From: Devosia sp. SL43 | GTDB taxonomy: Bacteria > Pseudomonadota > Alphaproteobacteria > Rhizobiales > Devosiaceae | Assembly: GCF_021729885.1 (NCBI RefSeq) | Contig: NZ_CP063401.1 | Location: forward strand, 558,001 to 622,000 | Reading direction: 5' to 3' | DNA: 64,000 nucleotides | In this document: piece after piece, positions 18,017 to 26,816 of the stretch | How positions within the stretch are numbered: position 1 is the first letter of the stretch | Layout: the number at the start of each line of letters is the position of its first letter | Translations under genes and position numbers: made by a program | The notes under the pieces: generated by a model | Told to the model about the DNA's origin: nothing | Database searches by the model: none | Seen by the model: only the letters and a program-made list of their open reading frames with translations

Positions 18017-18966
18017 CGTGCAAGCCTCGCGCGCCAGCGGTTGAAGGCAATGGTGATGGCGATGGCCAGCACGCTGAGCAGGATGCACAGCACCGCCGCC
18101 AGGCCATGATCCTGCGCCGAAAAGGCGAGGCGGTAGATGTAGGTGGTGATCAGCTCGCTCTGGTAGAACGGCCCGCCATCGGTCATCACGAAGACCGTGG
18201 CAAAGCCCTTGAGCCCGTTGATCAGCGCCAGCGACACCACAAAGGTCATCACCTCGGCCAGTCCCGGAAGAGTGACATAGATCAGCTTCTGGAAGGCGGT
18301 AGCGCCGTCGATGTCTGCGGCTTCATAAAGCGAGTGGTCGATGTTCTGCAGGCCGGCGATGAAGAGCAGCATGTAGAGCCCGAAACCCTGCCAGGAACTG
18401 GCAACATTGACTGAGAACAACACCAGCAGCGGATCCGAAAGCCAGCCCTGCGTCCAGTTGCCGAGGCCCATCTGCTCGAAGCCGGTATTCAGCAGGCCAT
18501 AGAAGGGATCGTAGATATTGGCCCAGATGACCCCTACCACCGCCAGCGACACCAGATGGGGCAGGAAGAACGCCGTGCGAAAGAATACATGCGTCCTCCT
18601 GAGCCGCCCGATGGCAAGCGCCAGTCCGAGCCCCAGTCCGACAGCCAGCACAAGGTGATAGAGCAGCCACAGGAAAGTGTGGCCAAGGCTTTGCCAGACG
18701 ATCGGGTCGAACGCGGCGCGGCGGTAATTGTCGAGGCCGACGAAGCTGGCACTGGTGTTGAGCCCGCGCGAGTCGGTGAAGCTCAGCCACAGCGTCAGGG
18801 CGATGGGGGCGAGCGTGAACACTGCGTAGACCGCCAGCGCCGGCAGCATCAGTGGCAGCGCCGAGAGCAGACGATCCTGCCCGGCAGCACCGCCCGGTCT
18901 GCGCCGATGGACGACACGGGCGGCGTGGCCGTCCGTGTCCTTGCCGATGGTTGGAAGAGGAGTCAT
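18013..18966 (-). CDS. Carbohydrate ABC permease, MalF/UgpA type
   Basis: The 317-residue permease has six membrane helices after a roughly 30-residue arginine-rich cytoplasmic start. The EAA loop reads SLYEAADIDGATAFQKLIYVTLPGL. It pairs with the MalG-type protein encoded immediately downstream and with the binding protein whose gene ends 43 bases upstream. The frame and family length support ATG 18966. Confidence 0.93.
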   Translation of the reverse strand: MTPLPTIGKDTDGHAARVVHRRRPGGAAGQDRLLSALPLMLPALAVYAVFTLAPIALTLWLSFTDSRGLNTSASFVGLDNYRRAAFDPIVWQSLGHTFLWLLYHLVLAVGLGLGLALAIGRLRRTHVFFRTAFFLPHLVSLAVVGVIWANIYDPFYGLLNTGFEQMGLGNWTQGWLSDPLLVLFSVNVASSWQGFGLYMLLFIAGLQNIDHSLYEAADIDGATAFQKLIYVTLPGLAEVMTFVVSLALINGLKGFATVFVMTDGGPFYQSELITTYIYRLAFSAQDHGLAAVLCILLSVLAIAITIAFNRWRARLAR

Positions 18967-19009
18967 GAGAAAGTGGGCCCGCCAGGTTCACGCGTTCGGG
19001 GGAGAGGCG

Positions 19010-20275
19010 CTATTGCGCCTCTGCCATCTTGGCCTGGATCTGCGCCATGCCTTCTTCACCGGTGATCTGGGCGCTGATCAGCCCCTGGATGACCTGGAAG
19101 TAGGTATCGACCACGCTCGCCGGCAGATAGACGCTGGGATTGTAGCCGACCCCGCCGGCGGCCGTGCTGAAGATTTCAGCCAGGATCTGCGTGGGCGGAT
19201 TGTAGTCCTTGATGGCACGCGGATAGAGCATGGTGCTGGCCGGATTTTCGGCCCGGCGCTTCATCACGTCTTCGGACAGGATGAAGTCGATCCATTTCAT
19301 GGCCAGCTCCGGCTGCTTGGAATTGGCGGGGATCATCCAGCTCCAGCCAACGCCACCGGTGGGCATGGCCGCCCCGATATCGCTCGGCATTGAGGCATAT
19401 CCGGCATTGGTGAGGTCATAGCCGGCATTGCGGGCATTGGCGGTGAACCAGGGCCCGGCGACGAACATCGCCGCGCGCTTGTTGAACCACAGGCGGGCCG
19501 CGCCATCGAGATCGAGCGCCGCCATTTCCTTGTCGATGTAGCCGGCATCCACCAGCTCACGCAGTCGCACCGCGCCCAGTGCGATCGAGGGGTCGGTCCA
19601 GTCCAGCTCGCCGGCGATAGCCTCGCCCACAACAGGGGTACCGCTGGCGGCCTGCAGCAGATTGCCAAACAGGTGCCCGGCGCTACCGGCAGTGCGCGGC
19701 CCGATGGCGATGGGGTTGATGCCCTTTTCCTTCATCTGGCCCATCAGCGTCAGGAAATCGGCATAGGTCGCCGGAATGGCCCACTGGTTTTCCGCGAACA
19801 TGTCCTTGTGATACCAGATGCCCAGGGCATCGAGCCCATCCGGCACCTCGTAGATTTCGCCGCCGCGCTGCGACTTCAGCTCTTCATAGAGCCATGGATA
19901 AATCTGCTGGGCCCAGCCGCGCTCGGTGTAGGCAGCCGTCAGTGGCGCCACAAGGGCAGCGTTGACGACCGTGGACACGCGGGCAACGCCCGAATTGGTC
20001 AGCATCACGTCCGGGCCGGCATTAGACTGGATCGCCGCCTGCACGGCTCCGTCCGAGATATTGCCGGTCGGCGGCATGAACTCAACGGTGACGCCGGGAT
20101 TGGCGGCCTCGAACTCGGCCTTGATGCCGTTCCAGAGTTCAGCGACCAGTGGCTCGGTGATCTGTTCGGGCCCCCACATCACCAGGGTCTGCGCCTGGGC
20201 AGCGGTGACGGTGCCGAGCGCGCCGGCAGCAGCGAATGCCGCAAGGGCAGACGCCATTAATACTCGTCTTTGCAT
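19010..20275 (-). CDS. Extracellular sugar-binding protein (CUT1 family)
   Basis: The 421-residue periplasmic protein has a Sec signal (MQRRVLMASALAAFAAAGAL, cleavage near AQA). The mature chain shows the family-1 binding-protein fold: VMWGPEQI, EFEAANPGVTVEFMPP, MLTNSGVARV and an aromatic C-terminal lobe with GGVGWSWMIPANSKQPELAMKWI. An AGGAGG box sits five to six bases before the ATG. It captures the substrate for the MalF/G/K-type transporter; the ligand cannot be assigned from sequence. Confidence 0.92.
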   Translation of the reverse strand: MQRRVLMASALAAFAAAGALGTVTAAQAQTLVMWGPEQITEPLVAELWNGIKAEFEAANPGVTVEFMPPTGNISDGAVQAAIQSNAGPDVMLTNSGVARVSTVVNAALVAPLTAAYTERGWAQQIYPWLYEELKSQRGGEIYEVPDGLDALGIWYHKDMFAENQWAIPATYADFLTLMGQMKEKGINPIAIGPRTAGSAGHLFGNLLQAASGTPVVGEAIAGELDWTDPSIALGAVRLRELVDAGYIDKEMAALDLDGAARLWFNKRAAMFVAGPWFTANARNAGYDLTNAGYASMPSDIGAAMPTGGVGWSWMIPANSKQPELAMKWIDFILSEDVMKRRAENPASTMLYPRAIKDYNPPTQILAEIFSTAAGGVGYNPSVYLPASVVDTYFQVIQGLISAQITGEEGMAQIQAKMAEAQ

Positions 20276-20293
20276 TTCATCCTCCTGTTGGGC

Positions 20294-20310
20294 GTGCCGT
20301 TTTTCGGCAC
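20294..20310 (-). other. Intercistronic stem-loop between gntR and binding-protein gene
   Basis: A perfect six-base stem GTGCCG/CGGCAC closes a five-T (on the plus strand) loop. In the minus-strand transcript it lies between the regulator stop and the AGGAGG of the binding-protein gene. No U-run follows, so it is more likely an mRNA-processing or stabilising hairpin that favours high binding-protein output than a full terminator. This role is an inference. Confidence 0.4.
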
Positions 20311-20345
20311 TGCGTCTTGGTGCATTCTGGATGCCGGCTTTGCGG

Positions 20346-21014
20346 CTAGGCTTTGTTCGCTTCTTCTTGGCGGAAGCGTTCGAGAACGGCGCGCTGAACG
20401 TCGGAAATGTGGATATCCATCAGCGCAGTGGCGCGGGCGATGTCGCGGGCACGGAAGGCCGCCAGGATCTCGTCGCGCTCCTCTGCGGCGCGCTTGGCGA
20501 AGTCCTTGCTTTCATTGGCAATGGTGCGGCCGATCTGGATTTGCAGGGCCAGTCGGTTGAGCGTTTCGATCAGCGCCGCATTGCCCGAGAGTTCGGCAAT
20601 GGTCTCGTGGAACACCCGGTCGCGAGCGCCATAAACCGCCAGGTCGCCGTCCTCCAGCGCGGCCACGGCTTCGTCGAGAATGCGCTCGAAGGTCTGGATA
20701 TGCCGGTCGCTCATATGGGGCACGGCGAGCTGGACGGCGAAGCATTCCAGTGTCTTGCGCAGCTCGTAGAGGTCCTCGACTTCCTTGCGCGAGAAGCTGC
20801 GCACATAGAAGCCGCGATAGGGCTTGATCTCGATCAGGCCTTCCTTGGCCAGGGTGCCTAGTGCCTCGCGGAACGGCGTCCGGCTCACCTGCAGCTTTTC
20901 GGTCAGCGCCTTTTCGTCCAACGGGGTGCCACTTGGCAGTTCGCCCGACACGATCATCCGTACGATTTCCTCGTAGATGCGCTCGCGCAGCGTCAGGTGG
21001 CGGGGTGCGTTCAT
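20346..21014 (-). CDS. GntR family transcriptional regulator, FCD (FadR) subfamily
   Basis: The 222-residue regulator has an N-terminal winged helix (LRERIYEEIVRMIVSGEL, then LTEKLQVSRTPFREALGTLAKEGLI) and a C-terminal all-helical FCD domain. The metal-site residues lie around DRVFHETIAELSGN. FCD regulators usually repress and respond to organic acids or sugar acids. It heads the sugar-uptake operon and is divergent from the Tm-1-like/PEP-hydrolase pair, so it probably controls both directions. ATG 21014 is given; twelve in-frame residues further upstream are less family-like. Confidence 0.92.
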   Translation of the reverse strand: MNAPRHLTLRERIYEEIVRMIVSGELPSGTPLDEKALTEKLQVSRTPFREALGTLAKEGLIEIKPYRGFYVRSFSRKEVEDLYELRKTLECFAVQLAVPHMSDRHIQTFERILDEAVAALEDGDLAVYGARDRVFHETIAELSGNAALIETLNRLALQIQIGRTIANESKDFAKRAAEERDEILAAFRARDIARATALMDIHISDVQRAVLERFRQEEANKA

Positions 21015-21040
21015 GGTCGTTCCGGTCTCTCGTTGCGCTA

Positions 21041-21069
21041 TTGCATACAATATTTTGAAGAGTATACAA
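21041..21069. promoter_or_regulatory. Candidate operator pair for the divergent GntR regulator
   Basis: In an A/T-rich stretch between the two divergent start codons, TTGCATACAA (21041-21050) and GTATACAA (21062-21069) share ATACAA spaced 19 bases apart. The first is a near-palindrome TTGnATnCAA and the second contains the palindrome GTATAC. FCD-type GntR proteins commonly bind such TTGTATAC-like half sites. Assignment to this regulator is by position only. Confidence 0.4.
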
Positions 21070-21148
21070 GATGGAAAACGCCAGTTAAGAATTTTGCATG
21101 CTCAGAACAAGGCGCCGGTACAGGCGTCGCAGGATGGGAGGAACGAGG

Positions 21149-22348
21149 ATGGCCAGGGTTTACGTGGTCGGGACGATGGACACGAAAGGGCCTGAACTGC
21201 GCTTTGCCGCCGAGGCGGTGCGCCAGGCGGGCGCCAGTGCCATCTTGCTCGATGTGGGCACGCAGGGCGTCGGCGGCGGCGCCGACATTTCGGCACTAGA
21301 GATTGCCGCCCACCATCCCGCGGGCGCCGCCGCGGTGCTGGGATTGACCGATCGCGGCCGGGCGGTCTCGGCCATGGCCCGCGCCCTCACCGCCTATCTC
21401 GCGACCCGAACCGATATCGGCGCCGTGCTGGGCCTTGGCGGCACCGGCAATACCGCGCTGGTCACCGAGGCGATGCGGTCGCTGCCCATCGGCATGCCCA
21501 AGCTGATGGTCTCCACCGTCGCCTCGGGCAACACCGCGCCCTATGTGGGGCCCAACGATCTAGCCATGATGTATTCGGTGGTCGACGTGGCAGGCCTCAA
21601 CGCCATCTCGCGCAAGGTCATCGGCAACGCCGCCCATGCGGCTGCCGGCATGGCGCTCCATCCGGTCGTCGCTGCCGCCAGCGACAGGCCGGGCCTGGGA
21701 ATGACGATGTTCGGCGTCACCACCGCCTGCGTCACATCAGTGCGGCAGATCATGGAGGCCAGCCACGAAGTCTACATCTTTCACGCGACCGGCGTCGGCG
21801 GGCAATCGATGGAAAAGCTCGCCGATAGCGGCCTCGTTGCCGGACTGATCGATGTGACCACCACCGAGGTACCGGACCTGCTGGTCGGCGGGGTCTTTCC
21901 CGCCACCGAGGACCGCTTCGGCGCCGCGATCCGAACGGGTCTGCCCTATGTGGGCTCGGTCGGCGCCGTGGACATGGTCAATTTCGGTGCCCGCGAAACC
22001 GTGCCCGCCCAGTTTGCCAATCGCAAGCTGCACGTCCACAATGCCCAAGTGACCCTGATGCGCACCACGCCGGAGGAGAACCGCGCCATCGGGAATTTCA
22101 TCGTCGCGCGCCTCAACCGCATGGAAGGTCCCGTCCGGTTTCTGCTGCCTTTGCGTGGCGTCTCGGCCATCGATGCGCCGGGACAGCCCTTCTATGATCC
22201 GGACGCCGATGCAGCTCTGTTCGACGCCATCCGCTCAAGCTGGGTCGCTGCGCCGAACCGCCGCCTCGTCGAACTCGACCTTCACATCAACGACCCGCAA
22301 TTCGCCGCCGCCTTAGCCGACAATTTCCGCCAGATCGCCAATGGATAG
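21149..22348 (+). CDS. Tm-1-like ATP-binding domain protein (UPF0261)
   Basis: The 399-residue protein starts with [19 protein letters not shown], the hallmark of the UPF0261/Tm-1 N-terminal domain, and continues with [35 protein letters not shown] and [19 protein letters not shown] blocks. In tomato, the homologous domain of Tm-1 binds ATP and blocks a viral replicase; the bacterial function is unknown. GGGAGGAACGAGG provides the ribosome site for ATG 21149. It overlaps the PEP-hydrolase-like gene by eight bases and is divergent from a GntR-controlled sugar operon, so a metabolic role in the same pathway is likely. Confidence 0.9.
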   Translation: MARVYVVGTMDTKGPELRFAAEAVRQAGASAILLDVGTQGVGGGADISALEIAAHHPAGAAAVLGLTDRGRAVSAMARALTAYLATRTDIGAVLGLGGTGNTALVTEAMRSLPIGMPKLMVSTVASGNTAPYVGPNDLAMMYSVVDVAGLNAISRKVIGNAAHAAAGMALHPVVAAASDRPGLGMTMFGVTTACVTSVRQIMEASHEVYIFHATGVGGQSMEKLADSGLVAGLIDVTTTEVPDLLVGGVFPATEDRFGAAIRTGLPYVGSVGAVDMVNFGARETVPAQFANRKLHVHNAQVTLMRTTPEENRAIGNFIVARLNRMEGPVRFLLPLRGVSAIDAPGQPFYDPDADAALFDAIRSSWVAAPNRRLVELDLHINDPQFAAALADNFRQIANG

Positions 22349-23207
22349 CCTGAATATGACCCGCCCGACCAAGCCCGAAATCCTCGCCCGCCTCCGCACC
22401 AAGATCGCGGCGGGCCGCCCCATTATCGGCGGCGGCGCCGGCACCGGCCTCTCCGCCATGGCCGAAGAGGCCGGTGGCATCGACCTCATCGTCATCTACA
22501 ATTCGGGCCGCTATCGCATGGCCGGGCGCGGCTCGCTGGCGGGCCTGCTCGCCTATGGCAATGCCAATGACATTGTCGTGGAGATGGCACACGAAGTGCT
22601 GCCCGTGGTCCGCCACACGCCGGTTCTGGCCGGCGTCAACGGCACCGACCCGTTCATGCTGCCCGATCAGTTTCTCGACCGGCTCATCGCCCTCGGCTTT
22701 GCCGGCGTGCAGAACTTCCCTACCGTCGGACTGATCGACGGGGTGTTCCGGGCTAATCTGGAAGAAACCGGCATGAGCTATGACCTCGAGGTCGAGCTGA
22801 TCGCCCGCGCGGGGGCCAAGGGTATGCTGACCACGCCCTATGTCTTCAGCACCGACGACGCCACCAAAATGGCCAAGGCCGGCGCTGATATCATCGTCTG
22901 CCATCTGGGCTTGACCACCGGCGGGGCCATTGGCGCACAGACCGCTAAAACACTGGATCAGTGCATCGCTGAGATCGACGCCTGGTCCGCGGCCGCCCGC
23001 AGCGTCAATCCCGATGTCATCGTCCTCTGCCACGGCGGCCCCATCGCCATGCCAGACGATGCAGCCTATGTCCTGGCCCGCACGTCACTGTGCCACGGCT
23101 TCTACGGCGCCAGCTCGATGGAGCGCCTACCCACGGAAACCGCCATCCGCGAGCAGGTCGCGCGCTTCGTCGCCATCAAGGACGACCCAGAAGATCGGCA
23201 GCGATGA
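22341..23207 (+). CDS. Phosphoenolpyruvate hydrolase-like TIM-barrel protein (PF09370)
   Basis: The 288-residue protein belongs to the PEP-hydrolase/TIM-barrel signal-transduction family. Recognisable blocks are [68 protein letters not shown] and the C-terminal [16 protein letters not shown]. In plants and fungi this domain is fused behind the Tm-1 domain; here the two are separate genes that overlap by eight bases. The barrel probably handles a small phosphorylated or keto acid. ATG 22341 is the longer start; ATG 22356 (MTRPTK) is also possible. Confidence 0.88.
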   Translation: MDSLNMTRPTKPEILARLRTKIAAGRPIIGGGAGTGLSAMAEEAGGIDLIVIYNSGRYRMAGRGSLAGLLAYGNANDIVVEMAHEVLPVVRHTPVLAGVNGTDPFMLPDQFLDRLIALGFAGVQNFPTVGLIDGVFRANLEETGMSYDLEVELIARAGAKGMLTTPYVFSTDDATKMAKAGADIIVCHLGLTTGGAIGAQTAKTLDQCIAEIDAWSAAARSVNPDVIVLCHGGPIAMPDDAAYVLARTSLCHGFYGASSMERLPTETAIREQVARFVAIKDDPEDRQR

Positions 23208-23352
23208 TAAGGCCGAAAGGTAAGGTCGTCTCTGAACTGCTGGCCCCGATGCGGCGCGGATGGTTTGGGCGAAGTGGCCGAAGCGGCGCGATCTCAATAG
23301 CCGCTACGCCTCCGGCCGGGCGGCGTTTTGTCATGCCGCGCCTTGGCGGCGA

Positions 23353-24318
23353 TCAGCCCACCGCCGCCTTGCGCTCGGCGCTCGGGCTGTGGCCAAAACG
23401 CTCCAGGTAGCTCTGTGAAAAATACGACGCTGAACTGAAGCCGCTGGCCATGGCCACGTCGAGGATGGGCATGCGGGTCTGCCGCAGCAGCTGGCTGGCA
23501 TGGGTGAGGCGGATGCCGATGTAGTGCCGGTTGGGCGAGGAGCCCAGATGCTTGAGGAACAGGCGCTCGAGCTGCCGCGGCGACAGCGCCACGCTGCGGG
23601 CGAATTGCGCGATGGTCAGCGGCCGCTCGATCGATCGCTCCATCAGCGCGATGACCCGCAGCAGCTTGGGATCGGCCACGCCCAGCCGCGTCCGCAAATC
23701 CATGCGCTGCCGCTCGCTGGCTTCGCGGATACGATGGTGGATCAGTTGGTCGGTCACCGCGCTCGACACCGCCTCACCGTGATCGCGCTTGATCAGCGAC
23801 AGCATCATGTCGGCGGCGGCCACCCCGCCCGCACAGGTAAAGCGATCCCGGTCGATCTCGAACAGCTCGTCGCCAAAGTCGAGATCGGGGAAATCCGCCT
23901 GGATGCCGGGCCGGTTCTCCCAGTGGATGGTGCAGCGGAACCCGTCGAGCAGCCCCGCCTTGGCCAGCACGTAAGTACCGGTACACACCGCCCCCAGCGC
24001 CGCGCCGAACTTATTCAACCGCCTGATGACGGTGATGAGATCGCGGTGGTCGATCAATTGCACATCGACGCCGGCGCACACCACTACCGCGTCCATGTTG
24101 GGAGCATCGCGGAACGACCTGTCCACGCTGACCGCCACCCCGCTGGAGGCCACCGCACTTTTGCCGTCGGCCGAATAGAGTTGCCACTCATAGAGTTTCC
24201 GGCCGGCAGCCCGATTGGCCAGCCGCAGCACCTCGATCGCTGCCGTGAAGGCGATCAGCGAAAACTGATCGGTCAGCATGAAGCCGAAGACCTGCGGACC
24301 GGAACTCTGCTGCACCAC
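23353..24318 (-). CDS. GlxA-family AraC transcriptional regulator (GbdR-like by context)
   Basis: The 321-residue regulator joins an N-terminal DJ-1/PfpI (class I amidotransferase-like) sensor domain (FGFMLTDQFSLIAFTAAIEVLRLANR, GAVCTGTYVLAKAGLL) to a C-terminal AraC double helix-turn-helix (TIAQFARSVALSPRQLERLF, then ILDVAMASGFSSASYFSQSYLERFG). This is the architecture of GbdR, which senses glycine betaine/dimethylglycine and activates betaine catabolism genes in Pseudomonas. It is divergent from the Rieske betaine-type oxygenase gene, which supports the same role. Start choice is uncertain: GTG 24318 is preferred; an upstream TTG at 24345 is in frame but lacks a ribosome site. Confidence 0.85.
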   Translation of the reverse strand: MVQQSSGPQVFGFMLTDQFSLIAFTAAIEVLRLANRAAGRKLYEWQLYSADGKSAVASSGVAVSVDRSFRDAPNMDAVVVCAGVDVQLIDHRDLITVIRRLNKFGAALGAVCTGTYVLAKAGLLDGFRCTIHWENRPGIQADFPDLDFGDELFEIDRDRFTCAGGVAAADMMLSLIKRDHGEAVSSAVTDQLIHHRIREASERQRMDLRTRLGVADPKLLRVIALMERSIERPLTIAQFARSVALSPRQLERLFLKHLGSSPNRHYIGIRLTHASQLLRQTRMPILDVAMASGFSSASYFSQSYLERFGHSPSAERKAAVG

Positions 24319-24431
24319 GCCACCCCGACGAATATAATGTCGCAAAATCTAAAGGAGCTGTCGCCCCGCATCAAGACAAAGCCGCAAAAAGCGGGGACTT
24401 TGCTGCTCATCTCGGTTGAGGAGAGATCAGC

Positions 24432-25688
24432 ATGCTCAATAAGGTGTCCACGCTGGAAGCGCTGGTCCAAGGCCGCAAACCCGGCCACAGCCTCGATGCC
24501 CCCTTCTACACCTCGCCCGAGGTGTTCGAAGCCGACATGGAAGCCATCTTCTACCGCCACTGGATCTATGTCGGCATCGAGCCGGACGTGCCAGAGCCGG
24601 GCGATGTGGCCACCGTCAATATCGGCAAGGCCTCGGTCCTCATCATTCGCGACGACGACAACGAAGTCCGAGCCTTTCACAATGTGTGCCGCCATCGCGG
24701 CGCGCGCCTGATCGACGAGGAAAAGGCCACCGTCGGCAACCTCGTCTGCCCTTACCACTCCTGGACGTATGGCCTCGACGGCCGCCTGATGCACGCGCCC
24801 CATATGGGCGCCGACTTCGATGCCTCCTGTAAGGGCCTCAAGCCCGTGCACCTGCGCTCGCTTGAGGGCCTGCTCTTCATCTGCCTCGCCGAAACGCCCC
24901 CCGAGGATTTCGACGACGTCGCCAGCCGCATGGCACCCTATATCGCGCCGCACAAGGTGCGCGAAACCAAGATCGCCTATCAGAGCGACCTGATCGAAAT
25001 GGGTAACTGGAAGCTCACCATCGAGAACAATCGCGAGTGCTACCACTGCGAGGCCAATCACCCCGAACTGACGGTGCCGCTATTCGCCTATGGCTTCGGC
25101 TTTGCACCCGAAGAGATGGACCCGCTCGATCTCGAAAACGCCCAGCGCTACGACGCCTTGCGCAAGACCAGCCATGCCGAATGGGAAGGCATGGGCCTGC
25201 CCTCTCGTGAGATCGAGGAACTCGACAGCCGCGTGACCGGCTTCCGCACCGAGCGCCTGCCGCTCGACGGCAATGGCGAGAGCCACACCATGGACACCCG
25301 CGCCGCCTGCCGCATTCCGCTGGGCGCCTTCACCAATGCCAAGCTGGGCGGCCTGTCCTTCTGGACCCAGCCCAATTCCTGGCACCACTTCCTGGGCGAT
25401 CACATCGTAACCTTCACGGCCCTGCCGCTCGATGCGGGACGCACCCTCGTGCGGACCAAGTGGCTGGTCAACAAGGACGCGGTGGAAGGCGTCGACTACG
25501 ACATTGCCAACCTCATCGAGGTGTGGACCGCCACCAACCAGCAGGACGCGGCCTTGGTGGAAATGTGCCAGCGCGGCGCCGAAAACCCCGCCTACGAGCC
25601 CGGCCCCTACTCCCCCAATACCGAAATGCTGGTCGAGAAATTCCAGCGCTGGTACATCGGTCGCATGGCCGCATATCTGAGTTCGTAA
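24432..25688 (+). CDS. gbcA: Rieske non-heme oxygenase, glycine betaine/stachydrine demethylase type (GbcA-like)
   Basis: The 418-residue oxygenase subunit has a Rieske [2Fe-2S] site (Cys86, His88, Cys106, His109) and a mononuclear iron site (NRECYHCEANH with His205 and His210). It matches the GbcA/Stc2 group that N-demethylates glycine betaine to dimethylglycine, or proline betaine, releasing formaldehyde. GAGGAGAG precedes ATG 24432. It is followed three bases later by its reductase and is divergent from a GbdR-type regulator. The choline importer and bet genes are encoded next door, so glycine betaine is the favoured substrate. Stachydrine cannot be excluded by eye. Confidence 0.85.
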   Translation: MLNKVSTLEALVQGRKPGHSLDAPFYTSPEVFEADMEAIFYRHWIYVGIEPDVPEPGDVATVNIGKASVLIIRDDDNEVRAFHNVCRHRGARLIDEEKATVGNLVCPYHSWTYGLDGRLMHAPHMGADFDASCKGLKPVHLRSLEGLLFICLAETPPEDFDDVASRMAPYIAPHKVRETKIAYQSDLIEMGNWKLTIENNRECYHCEANHPELTVPLFAYGFGFAPEEMDPLDLENAQRYDALRKTSHAEWEGMGLPSREIEELDSRVTGFRTERLPLDGNGESHTMDTRAACRIPLGAFTNAKLGGLSFWTQPNSWHHFLGDHIVTFTALPLDAGRTLVRTKWLVNKDAVEGVDYDIANLIEVWTATNQQDAALVEMCQRGAENPAYEPGPYSPNTEMLVEKFQRWYIGRMAAYLSS

Positions 25689-25691
25689 AGC

Positions 25692-26804
25692 ATGACATCG
25701 TCACTGGGCGACGCAAACCGGCTTGAGCTTGCCTCCAACCTTTGGGATAGCGAGGCCGACGATACGCTTGTCTGTCGCGCGGTGCGGCAGGAAACGCATG
25801 ACGTCAAAACCTTCGTGCTGACCCCAGCGACGCCAGGACGGTTCAACTACCAGCCCGGTCAGTTCATGACCTATGCCTTCGATATCGGCGGCGAGACCAT
25901 CCATCGCTGCTACACCATCTCGGCTGCACCGACACGGCCCAACGCCATCTCGCTCACGGTCAAGCGGGTGCCGAATGGACCGGTTTCCAACTGGCTGCAC
26001 GACAATCTCAAGCCGGGCGTATCGGTCAAGGCGCTGGGGCCGATGGGAAGCTTCACCTGCTTCGCCCATCCAGCCTCGAAATACCTGTTTCTCTCCGGCG
26101 GCAGCGGCATTACCCCGCTTATGTCGATGGCGCGGACCTATCACGATCTGGCCGAGCCCAAGGACATCGTTTTCGTGCACTCGGCGCGCACTGTGACCGA
26201 CATCATCTTCCGCGAGGAGCTGGAGCTGATGGCGCGGCTGTCGCCCAGTTTCAAGTTCGCAACGATCTGCGAAGCGGCCAACCCGCTCGCGCTCTATAGC
26301 GGCATGATGGGGCGGCTGTCGCTGGAGCAGCTCAAGCTGATCGCACCCGATTTCATGAGCCGCGAGATCTTCGTTTGCGGCCCGGCGCCCTATATGGCGG
26401 CGGTGCGGACAATGCTTGCGGCTGCGGACTTCGACATGACGCACCACCACGAGGAGAGCTTCAACTTCGAGACCCTCTCCGCCGCCGAGCAGGCCGAGGC
26501 CATCGAGGGCGAAGTCGCACTGGATGCGCCCGATACGGTCAAGACCTACTCGGTCGAATTCACCAAGACACGCCGCAAGATCGACGTGCCAGAAAATATG
26601 ACTGTGCTCGAAGCGGCAAAGCGCGCCGGCATGCGCCTGCCCTCTTCCTGCACCCAGGGTCTGTGTGGCACATGCAAGTCCAAGAAGGTTTCGGGCACGA
26701 TCGACATGCACCACCAGGGTGGTATTCGTCAGCGCGAGATCGACGCCGGCATGATGCTGCTGTGCTGCTCCAAGCCAACCAGCGATCTGGTGATTGAACG
26801 TTAG
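25692..26804 (+). CDS. gbcB: Ferredoxin-NAD(P)H reductase partner of the Rieske oxygenase (GbcB-like)
   Basis: The 370-residue electron-transfer protein has an N-terminal FAD domain (YQPGQFMTYAFDIGGETIHRCYTISA with the RxYS-like CYTIS), an NAD domain (FLSGGSGITPLMSMARTY, ending in FVCGPAPYM) and a C-terminal plant-type [2Fe-2S] ferredoxin. Its cluster ligands lie in SSCTQGLCGTCKSKK and the later LLCCSKP. It supplies electrons from NAD(P)H to the oxygenase encoded three bases upstream. The order FAD-NAD-ferredoxin and the pairing match GbcB. No start ambiguity is apparent. Confidence 0.88.
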   Translation: MTSSLGDANRLELASNLWDSEADDTLVCRAVRQETHDVKTFVLTPATPGRFNYQPGQFMTYAFDIGGETIHRCYTISAAPTRPNAISLTVKRVPNGPVSNWLHDNLKPGVSVKALGPMGSFTCFAHPASKYLFLSGGSGITPLMSMARTYHDLAEPKDIVFVHSARTVTDIIFREELELMARLSPSFKFATICEAANPLALYSGMMGRLSLEQLKLIAPDFMSREIFVCGPAPYMAAVRTMLAAADFDMTHHHEESFNFETLSAAEQAEAIEGEVALDAPDTVKTYSVEFTKTRRKIDVPENMTVLEAAKRAGMRLPSSCTQGLCGTCKSKKVSGTIDMHHQGGIRQREIDAGMMLLCCSKPTSDLVIER

Positions 26805-26816
26805 AACGGAACCGCC

